This document shows, in pieces, positions 18,725 to 28,543 of a DNA stretch of 64,000 nucleotides (the first letter of the stretch is position 1; each line of letters begins with the position of its first letter). The stretch covers positions 62,001 through 126,000 of the forward strand of contig NZ_FOWR01000002.1 in NCBI RefSeq assembly GCF_900115495.1, in the 5' to 3' direction. The notes under the pieces were generated by a model. The model made no database searches. It saw nothing but the letters and a program-made list of their open reading frames with translations, and was not told where the DNA came from. This DNA comes from Enterovibrio norvegicus DSM 15893 (GTDB lineage Bacteria; Pseudomonadota; Gammaproteobacteria; Enterobacterales; Vibrionaceae). Made by a program: the position numbers and the translations under genes.

Positions 18725-19648
18725 ATGTCTAACTTTGCTGTGGTTTTTCCAGGCCAAGGTTCACAAACTGTGGGCATGTTGGCTGAACTGGCTGAACAAT
18801 TTGATGTAGTAAAACAAACATTTGCTGAAGCATCTGACGTTTTGGGTTATGACCTTTGGGCACTGGTTCAAAACGGCCCTGACACTGGCCTAAACCAAAC
18901 TCACCGCACTCAACCTGCATTGCTGGCAGCTTCTGTTGCGATTTGGCGTGTATGGCAACAAGAGGGTGGAGCACAACCAACCGTATTGGCTGGTCATAGC
19001 TTGGGTGAGTATTCTGCGCTGGTTTGTGCAGGTGTTATCGACTTCAAAGAAGCCGTTAAATTGGTTGAACTGCGTGGTCAGCTGATGCAAGAAGCGGTAC
19101 CTGCAGGCGTGGGTGCTATGTCTGCCATCATTGGTCTTGAAAATGACGCCATTGCTAAAGCGTGTGAAGAAGCTGCACAGGGACAAGTGGTTTCCCCTGT
19201 AAACTTCAATTCACCAGGTCAAGTTGTCATTGCAGGTAATAAAGAAGCGGTAGAGCGTGCAAACGTTCTGTGTAAAGAAGCGGGCGCGAAACGCGCATTG
19301 CCTTTACCTGTATCTGTGCCGTCTCACTGTGCACTGATGAAACCAGCGGCAGATAAATTAGCTGTTGCGCTTGATAGCATTGAATTCTCTGAACCGTCAA
19401 TCCCAGTTGTTAACAACGCTGACGTTGCTGCTGAAACTGATCCTTCTGCGATTAAATCTGCTCTTGTTCGTCAACTTTACGGTCCCGTTCGTTGGACTGA
19501 AAGCGTTGAGAAAATGGCTGGTGAAGGCGTTGAGCTGCTGCTAGAAATGGGCCCTGGTAAAGTATTGACGGGTCTTGCTAAGCGTATCGATCGTAAATTG
19601 AACGCTGCTGCGGTTAATGATCCTGCTTCTTTGGAAGCGGCGAAGTAA
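18725..19648 (+). CDS. fabD: Malonyl-CoA:ACP transacylase
   Basis: 307 residues. FabD transfers malonyl from CoA to ACP. It has the N-terminal FPGQGSQTVGML, the catalytic Ser in LAGHSLGEYSAL and the catalytic His in PVSVPSHCALM. TAAGGA lies upstream of the ATG, 14 bp after fabH. Confidence 0.96.
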   Translation: MSNFAVVFPGQGSQTVGMLAELAEQFDVVKQTFAEASDVLGYDLWALVQNGPDTGLNQTHRTQPALLAASVAIWRVWQQEGGAQPTVLAGHSLGEYSALVCAGVIDFKEAVKLVELRGQLMQEAVPAGVGAMSAIIGLENDAIAKACEEAAQGQVVSPVNFNSPGQVVIAGNKEAVERANVLCKEAGAKRALPLPVSVPSHCALMKPAADKLAVALDSIEFSEPSIPVVNNADVAAETDPSAIKSALVRQLYGPVRWTESVEKMAGEGVELLLEMGPGKVLTGLAKRIDRKLNAAAVNDPASLEAAK

Positions 19649-19660
19649 TTTCTGGAAACT

Positions 19661-19682
19661 GCAGCCAGTAACAGCTGGCTGC
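19661..19682 (+). other. Hairpin in the fabD-fabG spacer
   Basis: GCAGCCAG and CTGGCTGC form an 8-bp stem around TAACAG. No T-run follows, so it is more likely an mRNA stabiliser or processing site than a terminator. Confidence 0.5.
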
Positions 19683-19704
19683 TGCAATTAAGGAACGAAT
19701 AAGA

Positions 19705-20439
19705 ATGGACCTGAACGGTAAAATTGCGCTTGTTACGGGTGCGAGTCGTGGTATTGGACGAGCAATCGCTGAAATTCTTGTAGAGCGCGGTGCAACAGTT
19801 GTTGGTACAGCTACCTCTGAAAGCGGTGCTGCGTCAATCAGCGATTACTTGGGCGAGAACGGTAAGGGCTATGCACTTAACGTAACATCTTCTGAGTCGA
19901 TTGAAGGCGTACTGAAAGCGATTAAAGAAGAGTTCGGTGATATCGATATTCTTGTTAACAATGCAGGCATTACTCGTGATAACCTTCTGATGCGTATGAA
20001 GGAAGATGAGTGGCAAGACATCATGGACACCAACTTGACGTCTATTTTCCGCATGTCTAAAGCGGTATTGCGCGCGATGATGAAAAAACGTAACGGACGT
20101 ATTATTAATGTCGGTTCGGTTGTTGGTACAATGGGCAACGCCGGTCAGGCGAATTATGCGGCAGCGAAAGCTGGAGTTGTGGGCTTCACCAAATCTATGG
20201 CACGTGAAGTTGCATCGCGCGGCATTACCGTAAATACTGTCGCTCCAGGTTTCATTGAAACCGACATGACAAAAGCGCTGAACGATGATCAGCGTGCAGC
20301 AACCTTGGCTCAAGTACCTGCTGGACGTTTAGGCGATCCACGTGAAATTGCGGCGACTGTAGCGTTTTTAGCGTCAACAGATGCAGCCTATATCACGGGT
20401 GAGACACTGCACGTCAATGGCGGCATGTACATGATTTGA
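19705..20439 (+). CDS. fabG: 3-oxoacyl-ACP reductase
   Basis: 244 residues, a short-chain dehydrogenase that reduces 3-ketoacyl-ACP with NADPH. Features: TGASRGIGRAIAEIL cofactor loop, NNAGITRDNLL, and the catalytic Ser/Tyr/Lys in NVGSVVGTMGNAGQANYAAAKAG. It ends GETLHVNGGMYMI. AAGGA lies 14 nt before the ATG. It is followed by a structured spacer before acpP. Confidence 0.96.
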   Translation: MDLNGKIALVTGASRGIGRAIAEILVERGATVVGTATSESGAASISDYLGENGKGYALNVTSSESIEGVLKAIKEEFGDIDILVNNAGITRDNLLMRMKEDEWQDIMDTNLTSIFRMSKAVLRAMMKKRNGRIINVGSVVGTMGNAGQANYAAAKAGVVGFTKSMAREVASRGITVNTVAPGFIETDMTKALNDDQRAATLAQVPAGRLGDPREIAATVAFLASTDAAYITGETLHVNGGMYMI

Positions 20440-20445
20440 GCACAA

Positions 20446-20532
20446 AAGTTGCAACACTAAATGATACAGGTCAAACTCCGACTGTTTATCGAGCAAATCG
20501 TGGTTTGACCAGCATTAAGGGTGTTGCAACTT
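20446..20532 (+). other. Nested inverted-repeat element between fabG and acpP
   Basis: Two perfect nested stems: AAGTTGCAACAC (20446-20457) with GTGTTGCAACTT (20521-20532), and inside it GGTCAAAC (20469-20476) with GTTTGACC (20503-20510). The internal loops are almost equal (11 and 10 nt) and the apical loop is 26 nt. No T-run follows. It could be a cis-acting RNA structure, an RNase III site that frees the acpP message, or a small palindromic insertion. Confidence 0.6.
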
Positions 20533-20596
20533 CCACGTTATTGAATAAACTACTGCACATATCGCATCTGCGAATCTTGTAAGGAATAGTATTAAT

Positions 20597-20833
20597 ATGA
20601 GCAACATCGAAGAACGCGTTAAAAAAATCATCGTTGAGCAACTAGGCGTAGACGAAGCTGAAGTTAAAAACGAAGCATCTTTCGTTGACGATCTGGGTGC
20701 AGATTCTCTAGACACAGTTGAGCTTGTTATGGCTCTGGAAGAAGAATTCGATACCGAGATTCCAGACGAAGAAGCTGAAAAGATTACTACTGTTCAAGCT
20801 GCTATCGACTACGTTGTTGGCGCGTCTGAGTAA
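20597..20833 (+). CDS. acpP: Acyl carrier protein
   Basis: 78 residues, acidic. The Ser that receives 4'-phosphopantetheine is in [13 protein letters not shown]. It begins [20 protein letters not shown], the typical gammaproteobacterial form. TAAGGA lies 11 nt upstream. A terminator follows, so acpP can be made in excess of its neighbours. Confidence 0.97.
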   Translation: MSNIEERVKKIIVEQLGVDEAEVKNEASFVDDLGADSLDTVELVMALEEEFDTEIPDEEAEKITTVQAAIDYVVGASE

Positions 20834-20851
20834 TCAGAAAAAAAATTCTTC

Positions 20852-20882
20852 CAGGCGGTCAATTTGGCCGCCTGAGTTTTTT
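20852..20882 (+). terminator. Intrinsic terminator after acpP
   Basis: CAGGCGG and CCGCCTG pair around a 9-nt loop and are followed by AG and T6. fabF transcription must come from read-through or from a promoter in the 50 bp that follow. Confidence 0.8.
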
Positions 20883-20931
20883 CTAGCACCTCACAATTTT
20901 AAAGAATCACCTTTCTCCGGAGAATATCATC

Positions 20932-22170
20932 GTGTCTAAGCGTCGTGTTGTTGTCACTGGCATGGGGATGTTATCGCCTGTAGGTAACACTGTTGAGTCA
21001 TCTTGGAAAGCATTGCTCGCTGGCCAAAGCGGTATTCAAACAATTGATCATTTCGATACAACAGGCTTTGCAACCAAATTTGCTGGTCTAGTAAATGATT
21101 TTAATTGTGAAGATTACATCTCTAAGAAAGATGCTCGTAAAATGGATTTATTCATCCAGTACGGGATCGCAGCAAGTGTGCAAGCACTTGAAGATTCTGG
21201 CTTGGAGATCACCGAAGAAAACGCTGAGCGTGTCGGTGTAGCCATTGGTTCGGGTATTGGTGGACTTGGCTTGATTGAAGCTAACCACCGCGCGTATGTC
21301 GAAAAAGGCCCACGCAAAATCAGTCCATTTTTTGTACCGTCGACCATTGTAAATATGATCGCCGGTCACGTATCCATTAATTACGGTCTTCGCGGTCCTA
21401 ACATCGCGATTTCAACGGCTTGTACCACAGGTCTGCACAACATCGGTCACGCGGCACGCATGATTGCATATGGTGATGCAGATGCGATGGTTGCAGGTGG
21501 CGCAGAAAAAGCATCTACCGAATTAGGTATTGGTGGCTTTGCTGCTGCAAAAGCCCTGTCTACCCGTAATGACGATCCACAAGCGGCCTCACGTCCTTGG
21601 GATAAAGACCGTGATGGTTTTGTTCTAGGTGATGGCGCAGGCGTCATCGTGCTTGAAGAATACGAACAAGCAAAAGCACGTGGTGCCAAGATTTACTGTG
21701 AGCTTGTTGGCTTCGGTATGAGTGGTGATGCCTATCACATGACGTCACCAAGCGCAGACGGCTCTGGTGGTGCACTTGCAATGAAAGCGGCTATCCGCGA
21801 TGCAGGCATCACGCCAGAAGATATTGGTTACGTAAACGCACACGGTACGTCTACACCTGCGGGTGATGTTGCTGAAACGAAGGGTATTCGTTTGGCTATG
21901 GGCGCTGCTGCAGACAACACCATGGTGTCTTCAACCAAATCAATGACAGGTCACCTTCTAGGTGCTGCAGGTTCTGCGGAATCTATCTTCACCATCATGT
22001 CTTTGGTTGAGCAGGCTGTACCGCCAACGATTAACTTGGACAACCTCGATGAAGGTTGTGACCTTGATTATGTTCCACATGAAGCTCGTCAAGTGAAGAC
22101 GGACTACGCTCTGTGTAACTCTTTCGGCTTCGGCGGCACAAATGGTTCGTTGATTTTCAAAAAAATCTAA
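20932..22170 (+). CDS. fabF: 3-oxoacyl-ACP synthase II (KAS II)
   Basis: 412 residues from a GTG start at 20932, with CGGAGA 7-12 nt upstream. FabF extends acyl chains and controls the temperature-dependent C16:1 to C18:1 step. The catalytic Cys is in [14 protein letters not shown]; the two His lie in [11 protein letters not shown] and [11 protein letters not shown]. It ends in [16 protein letters not shown]. Confidence 0.96.
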   Translation: MSKRRVVVTGMGMLSPVGNTVESSWKALLAGQSGIQTIDHFDTTGFATKFAGLVNDFNCEDYISKKDARKMDLFIQYGIAASVQALEDSGLEITEENAERVGVAIGSGIGGLGLIEANHRAYVEKGPRKISPFFVPSTIVNMIAGHVSINYGLRGPNIAISTACTTGLHNIGHAARMIAYGDADAMVAGGAEKASTELGIGGFAAAKALSTRNDDPQAASRPWDKDRDGFVLGDGAGVIVLEEYEQAKARGAKIYCELVGFGMSGDAYHMTSPSADGSGGALAMKAAIRDAGITPEDIGYVNAHGTSTPAGDVAETKGIRLAMGAAADNTMVSSTKSMTGHLLGAAGSAESIFTIMSLVEQAVPPTINLDNLDEGCDLDYVPHEARQVKTDYALCNSFGFGGTNGSLIFKKI

Positions 22171-22190
22171 GAATTTTTTGATAAACTAAG

Positions 22191-22223
22191 GCGGCTCGAT
22201 ACAGTGTATCGAGCCGTTTTTTT
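22191..22223 (+). terminator. Intrinsic terminator after fabF
   Basis: CGGCTCGATACA pairs with TGTATCGAGCCG, sharing the central bases, and is followed by T7. It separates the fab operon from pabC-mltG-tmk-holB. Confidence 0.88.
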
Positions 22224-22246
22224 ATTTGTAATTCAGGAACCCCGGA

Positions 22247-23056
22247 ATGATTTTGCTCAATGGATTGGCTAGTGATGACATTTCAATCTCTGATCGCGGT
22301 TTACAGTACGGTGACGGCTGTTTTTCCACCCTTCTTCTTGAAAGGGGTGTAGTTGCAGCGTGGCCATTGCACGAAGCACGTTTGCGTGACAACGCATCCC
22401 GACTTGGGATCACCGATATTGATTGGCCTTCAGTTGCTTCTTGGGTACAAGATGCGGCTAAATCTACCGAAAGCACAGACAAAGCGGTTCTGAAAGTGAT
22501 CATTACGCGAGGTGCGGGCGGGCGAGGTTACAGCCCTGAAGGCTGCAATGCGCCCAATGTCATTGTCTCAACGCATGCCTATCCAGCACACTATGAGGCG
22601 TGGCGGGAGAAAGGCATTGCGATGGTACTGCTTGAACAACCACTCGGCATATCTCCGCTCGCAGGCATTAAGCATTTAAATCGTTTAGAGCAGGTTATGC
22701 TCAAGCGTGAAGTGGACAGCAGCGGCATGGACGATGGGGTTGCGTGCGACATGAGCGGGAACCTTGTCGAAACCTCTGCGTCGAATTTATTCTGGCGTAT
22801 CGGCAAGATGATTTATACCCCAGATCTTCAACGTGCAGGTGTGGCTGGTACGATGCGAACTCAGGTTATCGCAGCGGCGAAAGCACTCGGTTTTGATGTT
22901 CAGGAAGTTCTCTCTTCCCCTGACGCTTTATTTAGAGCCGAAGAAGTCTTTATAACAAATGCAGTAATGGGTGTGATGCCTGTTAGATGCGTAGAAACAA
23001 CAAACTACAGCGCATTTGATGCTTGTAGAGCAATAACATTGAGGTTAAATGCGTGA
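22247..23056 (+). CDS. pabC: Aminodeoxychorismate lyase
   Basis: 269 residues, a fold-type IV PLP enzyme that splits 4-amino-4-deoxychorismate to p-aminobenzoate and pyruvate for folate. The PLP Lys is in LAGIKHLNRLEQVM. SDRGLQYGDGCFSTLLLE at the N-terminus and GNLVETSASNLFW later are typical. It overlaps mltG by 4 bp (GTGA). Confidence 0.93.
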   Translation: MILLNGLASDDISISDRGLQYGDGCFSTLLLERGVVAAWPLHEARLRDNASRLGITDIDWPSVASWVQDAAKSTESTDKAVLKVIITRGAGGRGYSPEGCNAPNVIVSTHAYPAHYEAWREKGIAMVLLEQPLGISPLAGIKHLNRLEQVMLKREVDSSGMDDGVACDMSGNLVETSASNLFWRIGKMIYTPDLQRAGVAGTMRTQVIAAAKALGFDVQEVLSSPDALFRAEEVFITNAVMGVMPVRCVETTNYSAFDACRAITLRLNA

Positions 23057-24066
23057 TTAAAAAACTGGCCCTTGTATTTCTGTGCCTCGTATTGGCTGCT
23101 GCTGGCGGCGCGTACTGGGCATATGGGGAAATTGAATCGTACGTGAGTGCGCCAATAGACACTCAAGAAAAAGTCCTCGTGACGGTACCGGATGGCGCGA
23201 ATTATCATTCCGTTACCCGTACTTTGATTGACGACGGTGTGATTTCACCGTCTGAATGGTCACGATTTGCGGCAAAAACGCACCCAGAGCTCACTCGCTT
23301 GAAAGCGGGGACTTATGAAATTGACCCGTCAATGACACTTGCAGATGTGTTTGCCGTGTTTCGAACAGGTAAAGAACATCAGTTTGCGATCACCTTCGTT
23401 GAAGGAAGTACCTTCAAAGAATGGCGCGAAATCCTTAATCAAACTGACTACTTGAAACATGACACTGAAAATTTGAGTGAAGCGGCTATTGCCAAGAAGC
23501 TCGGTTTATCGTCAGAGAAAGTCGAAGGGTTGTTGTTGCCAGAAACCTATCATTTTGTAGCAGGGGAGAGCGATCTCTCTCTTCTTGTCCGTGCTTCCAA
23601 GCAACTTCAAAATGCGTTGGATTTGGCGTGGGCATCACGTGCTGAGAAGCTACCCGTAAAATCCGCGTATGACTTGTTAACGCTCGCCTCCATCATTGAA
23701 AAAGAAACCGCGGTGGATGAAGAGCGCGGTAAAGTGGCGTCAGTATTTGTAAATCGCTTGAACAAGCGTATGCGTTTGCAAACTGACCCAACGGTGATTT
23801 ATGGCATGGGTGATAAATACGATGGCAACATCCGTAAGAAAGACTTACGCACGCCAACGCCATATAACACGTATGTGATTTCAGGTTTACCGCCAACGCC
23901 AATTGCGATGCCAGGTAAAGCTTCGATCATTGCTGCCGCGAACCCTGACAGTACACCTTATTTCTATTTCGTTGCCAGCGGTTACGGTGGCCACAAATTT
24001 TCGAAAACGCTCGCGGAACATAACCGTGCAGTCCGACAGTATCTAAAAGTATTAAGAAGCCAATGA
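23053..24066 (+). CDS. mltG: Endolytic murein transglycosylase MltG
   Basis: 337 residues, GTG start overlapping the pabC stop. One N-terminal membrane segment (about 4-24) anchors a periplasmic YceG-like domain. The catalytic Glu lies in [20 protein letters not shown], followed by [20 protein letters not shown] and [20 protein letters not shown]. MltG cuts nascent glycan strands and so sets their length. It overlaps tmk by 4 bp (ATGA). Confidence 0.95.
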   Translation: MIKKLALVFLCLVLAAAGGAYWAYGEIESYVSAPIDTQEKVLVTVPDGANYHSVTRTLIDDGVISPSEWSRFAAKTHPELTRLKAGTYEIDPSMTLADVFAVFRTGKEHQFAITFVEGSTFKEWREILNQTDYLKHDTENLSEAAIAKKLGLSSEKVEGLLLPETYHFVAGESDLSLLVRASKQLQNALDLAWASRAEKLPVKSAYDLLTLASIIEKETAVDEERGKVASVFVNRLNKRMRLQTDPTVIYGMGDKYDGNIRKKDLRTPTPYNTYVISGLPPTPIAMPGKASIIAAANPDSTPYFYFVASGYGGHKFSKTLAEHNRAVRQYLKVLRSQ

Positions 24067-24695
24067 ACGGAAAATTTATCGTAGTTGAAGGCCTTGAAGG
24101 CGCGGGCAAAACCACTGCTATCAATAAGGTGTTAGAAACACTGAAAACGCATGGTATCAGCGACATTGAAACAACCCGCGAGCCTGGTGGTACACCGTTG
24201 GCGGAGCAAATGCGTGCATTGGTAAAAGAAGGCCATCCTGATGAGCCTTTGACGGACATGGCAGAGCTGCTTTTACTTTACGCAGCACGCATCCAGTTGG
24301 TTGATAACGTGATCAAGCCAGCGCTTAATCGTGGCGCGGTTGTGGTCGGTGATCGCCATGACATGTCTTCACAGGCATACCAAGGTGGTGGACGTGGTTT
24401 TGATAAGGCATTGATGCAAAGCTTGCGTAATACTGTGTTGGGTGATTTTCGTCCTGATTTCACGATCTACATGGATATTGACCCTGAGCTTGGCTTATCT
24501 CGTGCCCGTGCGCGTGGTGAGTTGGATCGTATTGAACAAATGAAACTCGAGTTTTTCCAACGCACGCGTGAACGCTATTTGGAATTGGCGGCAGCAGAAG
24601 AGCATGTTGCCATTATTGATGCATCACAATCGATTGAAGACGTTGCACGCGATATTCAATCAGCATTAGAACAATGGCTGAACCATGCAGGTTAA
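24063..24695 (+). CDS. tmk: Thymidylate kinase
   Basis: 210 residues. It phosphorylates dTMP to dTDP. The P-loop is [13 protein letters not shown]; the DR motif is in [19 protein letters not shown]; the lid region is [12 protein letters not shown]. It overlaps both mltG (4 bp) and holB (11 bp), indicating translational coupling. Confidence 0.96.
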   Translation: MNGKFIVVEGLEGAGKTTAINKVLETLKTHGISDIETTREPGGTPLAEQMRALVKEGHPDEPLTDMAELLLLYAARIQLVDNVIKPALNRGAVVVGDRHDMSSQAYQGGGRGFDKALMQSLRNTVLGDFRPDFTIYMDIDPELGLSRARARGELDRIEQMKLEFFQRTRERYLELAAAEEHVAIIDASQSIEDVARDIQSALEQWLNHAG

Positions 24696-25647
24696 CGTAT
24701 ACCCTTGGCAACACGACACGTGGCAACATTGGCAAAAGCTTCTCGGTCAAGATAGGCTTCACCACGCTGTCTTGTTGGCCTCCCCAAAAGGGAGCGGGCG
24801 TATTGCGCTAACTGCCATGCTGGCAAAAACCATTCTTTGCAAAAATGGCGTCGCTGAACCTTGTGGTGTTTGCCATAGTTGTAAGTTGTTTGATGCAGAC
24901 ACGCACCCAGATTTCCACCTACTCAAGCCTGAAGCTGAAGGTAAACAAATCGGTGTCGATGCAGTGCGTAAAGTGAATCAGTACGCTTGGGAAACATCAC
25001 AACTGGGTGGTCAACGGGTTATTCTGATTCAAGATGCAGATCGCATGGGCGAAGCGGCGGCGAATGCGGTGTTAAAAACGTTAGAAGAACCGCCTTCGAA
25101 CTGCCATTTTATTCTTCTTGCAGCGTCCATGGACACCATGTTGCCGACGGTGGTAAGCCGATGTAACAAGTGGAAGCCTAAACTGCCGCAGGAAAGCGTT
25201 GTAAAGCGGTGGGTTGAAGCCGAGCTGTTTGATTCGGTGCCACTTCAAGTGATCCGCATTAACCGTGGTGCGCCGCTTGCAGCGAAAGCATTTGTAGAGT
25301 CGGGTAGCTTAGGCGCGCATGAAGGGTTGCTTGATGCATTTTCTGGCTATGTAACAACGAAACAAGGCCTTTTCACGCTCACGGAGAAACTGATCAAATC
25401 TGGCAACGATGGCTTACAGTGGTTAAGTTTTCTATTGTTGGACGTGATGAAATTGCAACAGGGGACCCAAGAGGGGCTTGTTCACTGCGAATCTCTTCCG
25501 TTAGTTGAAAAAATTGGACGTGCCGTCTCCGCGTCTGTCGTTATGCGCCAACTAACAGCACTGAATAAGCTAAAGAGCGATTTGGTGAGAAGCACAGGCT
25601 TAAACAATGAACTAATGGTCAGTCGCTGGTTGAGTGACTTTCAGTAA
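24685..25647 (+). CDS. holB: DNA polymerase III delta' subunit
   Basis: 320 residues. Delta' is part of the clamp loader. The P-loop position reads ASPKGSGR, a degenerate Walker A, which fits delta' being unable to use ATP. The zinc site is formed by C-x8-C-x2-C-x2-C in [16 protein letters not shown]. The SRC motif (VVSRCNKW) supplies the arginine finger. It starts inside the end of tmk. Confidence 0.94.
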   Translation: MQVNVYPWQHDTWQHWQKLLGQDRLHHAVLLASPKGSGRIALTAMLAKTILCKNGVAEPCGVCHSCKLFDADTHPDFHLLKPEAEGKQIGVDAVRKVNQYAWETSQLGGQRVILIQDADRMGEAAANAVLKTLEEPPSNCHFILLAASMDTMLPTVVSRCNKWKPKLPQESVVKRWVEAELFDSVPLQVIRINRGAPLAAKAFVESGSLGAHEGLLDAFSGYVTTKQGLFTLTEKLIKSGNDGLQWLSFLLLDVMKLQQGTQEGLVHCESLPLVEKIGRAVSASVVMRQLTALNKLKSDLVRSTGLNNELMVSRWLSDFQ

Positions 25648-25691
25648 GCACCTACAATGCATCGCTTTACAAGAATACCGGAGTTAACAAC

Positions 25692-26468
25692 GTGCTAGTC
25701 GATTCACATTGCCACCTTGATAAATTAGATTACGACGATCTGCATACTGATGTTGCAGAGGTCATAGAGAAAGCGAAAGATCGTGGTGTGGATTACCTGC
25801 TCTCTGTTGGTGTAACCCTGCGCAGCTTTCCGACCATGATGGATTTGATTCGTCCATACCCGAATGTGTTTGCATCTTGTGGTGTTCACCCTCTCGACAT
25901 TGAAGAAGGTTTCGACTTCGATCAACTGCGCACTTTGGCCGCGGATGATCGTGTTGTCGCGATTGGCGAAACGGGGCTGGATTACCATTACCAACCCGAG
26001 CTTGCTGAAAAACAGCAAGACGTTTTCCGTCAGCACGTGCGTATTGCTGTTGAGCTAAATAAACCTCTCATCATCCACACGCGCATGGCGCGAGAAGACA
26101 CGCTCCGCATTCTGCGTGAAGAGAACGCTCAAAAGGTTGGGGGCGTGCTGCATTGCTTCACTGAAAGTTTTGAGATGGCAGAAGCCGCGATTGAGCTAGG
26201 GTTCTACATTTCTATTTCAGGCATTGTGACGTTTAACAAAGCGTCTGAGCTAAAAGATGTCGTCCGTCGATTGCCTTTGGAAAAACTGTTGGTAGAAACG
26301 GATTCACCGTATCTTGCACCTATCCCGTTTCGTGGTAAGCAAAATCAGCCTGCTTACGTTCGTGAAGTGGCGGAATATGTTGGCTTGCTGAAAGGCGTGT
26401 CTGCCGAAGAAGTAGCAGCAACGACAACGGAAAACTTTTTTAAGCTTTTCTCGACAGCGACTCGCTGA
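25692..26468 (+). CDS. ycfH: TatD-family metal-dependent hydrolase YcfH
   Basis: 258 residues from a GTG start. The metal ligands of the amidohydrolase barrel are seen in VDSHCHLD, AIGETGLDYHY, IIHTRMARED, LHCFTES and VETDSPYLAP. Relatives are 3'-5' DNA exonucleases or D-Tyr-tRNA hydrolases. Placement after holB is conserved (ycfH). A terminator follows 25 bp after the stop. Confidence 0.92.
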   Translation: MLVDSHCHLDKLDYDDLHTDVAEVIEKAKDRGVDYLLSVGVTLRSFPTMMDLIRPYPNVFASCGVHPLDIEEGFDFDQLRTLAADDRVVAIGETGLDYHYQPELAEKQQDVFRQHVRIAVELNKPLIIHTRMAREDTLRILREENAQKVGGVLHCFTESFEMAEAAIELGFYISISGIVTFNKASELKDVVRRLPLEKLLVETDSPYLAPIPFRGKQNQPAYVREVAEYVGLLKGVSAEEVAATTTENFFKLFSTATR

Positions 26469-26492
26469 ACCTCATCGTTCAAGACTTTTTAA

Positions 26493-26515
26493 GGGCTGCT
26501 TTTGCAGCCTTTTTC
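26493..26515 (+). terminator. Intrinsic terminator after ycfH
   Basis: GGCTGC-TTTT-GCAGCC followed by T5; ends the pabC-ycfH transcript. Confidence 0.85.
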
Positions 26516-27000
26516 GTCTTTTCCCCTCGCGATTTTCGTAACACTTGGCATGTCACAAAGATAAATCGAGTTTGTAACAGTAAAGACCTATTTGGTTTCA
26601 ATTTTTGTTGTTATCTCTTTTATCTATCTGAAAATTATAGTGAAAGTTAAAAATTCTTATCCTGTACTGCAATGATACTTAAACATGTTAAACACACTTA
26701 ATTCGTTACATGAAATAACGTTAAGGCTCTAGGCATTATGAGTGTGTGAAATTCGTGTAGAGAGCGGTGATTCTGATTTTAAGTTATAAAATACAGTCAC
26801 TTAGTGAGTATCAAAAGTGCTATTCGGTATCTTTCCTATGTGATCTATATTTAGTTTCTGAACAAACTCATCGTGTTACGTAGAGCCATCCGAGCTGCAG
26901 CCCTATATTACACATCGAAATACATTGATTAGCAGGTTGTCCTGAACTCACATGTTTCTGAGTTCAACGTACAACTAAAATTATTCTCAGGAGCATAGTT
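26516..27000 (+). promoter_or_regulatory. ptsG control region and leader hairpin
   Basis: 485 bp with no gene, AT-rich. Its 3' end holds a hairpin at 26936-26975: TGAACTCA and TGAGTTCA pair around CATGTTTC, extended outward by GTTGT and ACAAC. It stands 12 bp before the CAGGAG ribosome binding site, so it will be in the ptsG leader. Partial CRP-like half sites (TGTGA at several places) are present but none is a full match. Confidence 0.5.
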
Positions 27001-28431
27001 ATGTTTAAAAACCTGTTTGCTAACCTGCAAAAAGTCGGTAAGGCGCTTATGCTGCCAGTATCGGTATTGCCGGTAGCAGGTATCTTATTAGGCGTTGGTG
27101 CGGCAGACTTCAGTTGGCTTCCAAGCGTTGTTTCAGGCGTTATGGAAAATGCTGGTGGTTCAGTATTCGGTCAAATGCCGCTGCTGTTCGCAGTAGGTGT
27201 TGCGCTAGGCTTTACGAACAATGATGGTGTTGCAGGTCTTGCTGCAATCGTTGGTTACGGCATCATGGCTGCAACTTTGGGTGTGATGGCACAAGTCATG
27301 GGTGTTGATAAAATCGACACTGGTGTTCTTGGTGGCATCCTCGTTGGTGGTGTTGCGGCATGGGCGTTTAACCGCTTCTTCCGTATTCAACTTCCTGACT
27401 ACCTAGGCTTCTTTGCAGGTAAGCGCTTCGTTCCTATCATGACAGGTTTCTGTGCAATTGGTCTTGGCCTTGTACTTGCTGTTATTTGGCCACCAGTTGG
27501 CGGTGCGATTGCAACCTTCTCTCACTGGGCTGCAAACCAAAACCCAGTTGCGGCGTTTGGTATCTACGGCATCGTAGAGCGTTCACTTATCCCGTTTGGT
27601 CTGCACCACGTTTGGAACGTACCATTCTTCTTCGAAGCGGGTAGCTGTGTAAACGCTGCAGGCGAAGCACGTACCGGTGTTCTGACTTGTTACTTGGAAG
27701 CAGATGCAGCATCACGTGCTGCGGGTAACGGCTTCGGTCAGCTAGCTGGCGGTTACATGTTCAAAATGTTCGGTCTTCCTGCTGCTGCTATTGCAATGTG
27801 GCACACTGCGAAACCAGAAAACCGCGCGAAAGTGGGTGGTATCATGGTTTCGGCGGCATTGACGTCATTCCTAACCGGTATTACCGAACCAATTGAGTTC
27901 GCATTCCTATTCGTAGCACCAGTACTGTACGTTATTCACGCTGTTCTAGCGGGTACTGCATTCGTACTGACTAACATGCTAGGTATGGTTCACGGTACAT
28001 CGTTCTCCCACGGTCTGATTGACTTCGTGGTTCTGTCTGCTAACTCTCAGAAAATGTGGTTGTTCCCACTTCTGGGTATCATGTACGCAGTGTTCTACTA
28101 TGTAGTATTCCGTGTTGCTATCGTGAAACTAGACCTGAAAACACCTGGTCGTGAAGATGAAGACGAAGCAGTGGCTGTTACTGGTGGTGAGTCTGAAATG
28201 GCGAAAGAACTGGTTATGGCATTCGGCGGCAAAGACAACATCACTAACCTAGACGCATGTATCACTCGTTTACGTGTTTCAGTGAACAGTGTTGATAGCG
28301 TTGACCAAAATAGACTGAAGAAACTAGGCGCAGCAGGTGTTGTTGTTGCGGGCGGTGGTGTTCAAGCTATCTTTGGTACCAAGTCTGACAACTTGAAGTC
28401 AGACATGGATGAGTGGATTCGTAACAACTAA
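27001..28431 (+). CDS. ptsG: PTS glucose-specific transporter subunit IIBC
   Basis: 476 residues. The EIIC domain (about 1-370, some ten membrane segments) includes [16 protein letters not shown] and [15 protein letters not shown]. After a linker, the EIIB domain (about 395-476) has its phospho-cysteine in [13 protein letters not shown]. There is no EIIA domain, so phosphate must come from a separate EIIA-Glc (Crr). It imports glucose while making glucose-6-phosphate. Ribosome binding site CAGGAG. A terminator follows. Confidence 0.93.
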   Translation: MFKNLFANLQKVGKALMLPVSVLPVAGILLGVGAADFSWLPSVVSGVMENAGGSVFGQMPLLFAVGVALGFTNNDGVAGLAAIVGYGIMAATLGVMAQVMGVDKIDTGVLGGILVGGVAAWAFNRFFRIQLPDYLGFFAGKRFVPIMTGFCAIGLGLVLAVIWPPVGGAIATFSHWAANQNPVAAFGIYGIVERSLIPFGLHHVWNVPFFFEAGSCVNAAGEARTGVLTCYLEADAASRAAGNGFGQLAGGYMFKMFGLPAAAIAMWHTAKPENRAKVGGIMVSAALTSFLTGITEPIEFAFLFVAPVLYVIHAVLAGTAFVLTNMLGMVHGTSFSHGLIDFVVLSANSQKMWLFPLLGIMYAVFYYVVFRVAIVKLDLKTPGREDEDEAVAVTGGESEMAKELVMAFGGKDNITNLDACITRLRVSVNSVDSVDQNRLKKLGAAGVVVAGGGVQAIFGTKSDNLKSDMDEWIRNN

Positions 28432-28480
28432 TATCCATACGAATGACATCAATAGTTACCCCCTAGCTATTGAGATCGAA

Positions 28481-28507
28481 AAAGGAGAGCCTAGGCTCTC
28501 CTTTTTT
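28481..28507 (+). terminator. Intrinsic terminator after ptsG
   Basis: GGAGAGCC-TA-GGCTCTCC with A-run before and T6 after; works in both directions between ptsG and convergent lysO. A weaker CAATAG/CTATTG hairpin lies just upstream at 28449-28472. Confidence 0.88.
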
Positions 28508-28543
28508 ATTGTCTGAATATGTATCAAATGACGTGGCGATGGC

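Noticed and set aside
26516-27000. Full CRP site upstream of ptsG
   Set aside because: Only half-site matches (TGTGA) were seen; none has a proper partner at the right spacing.
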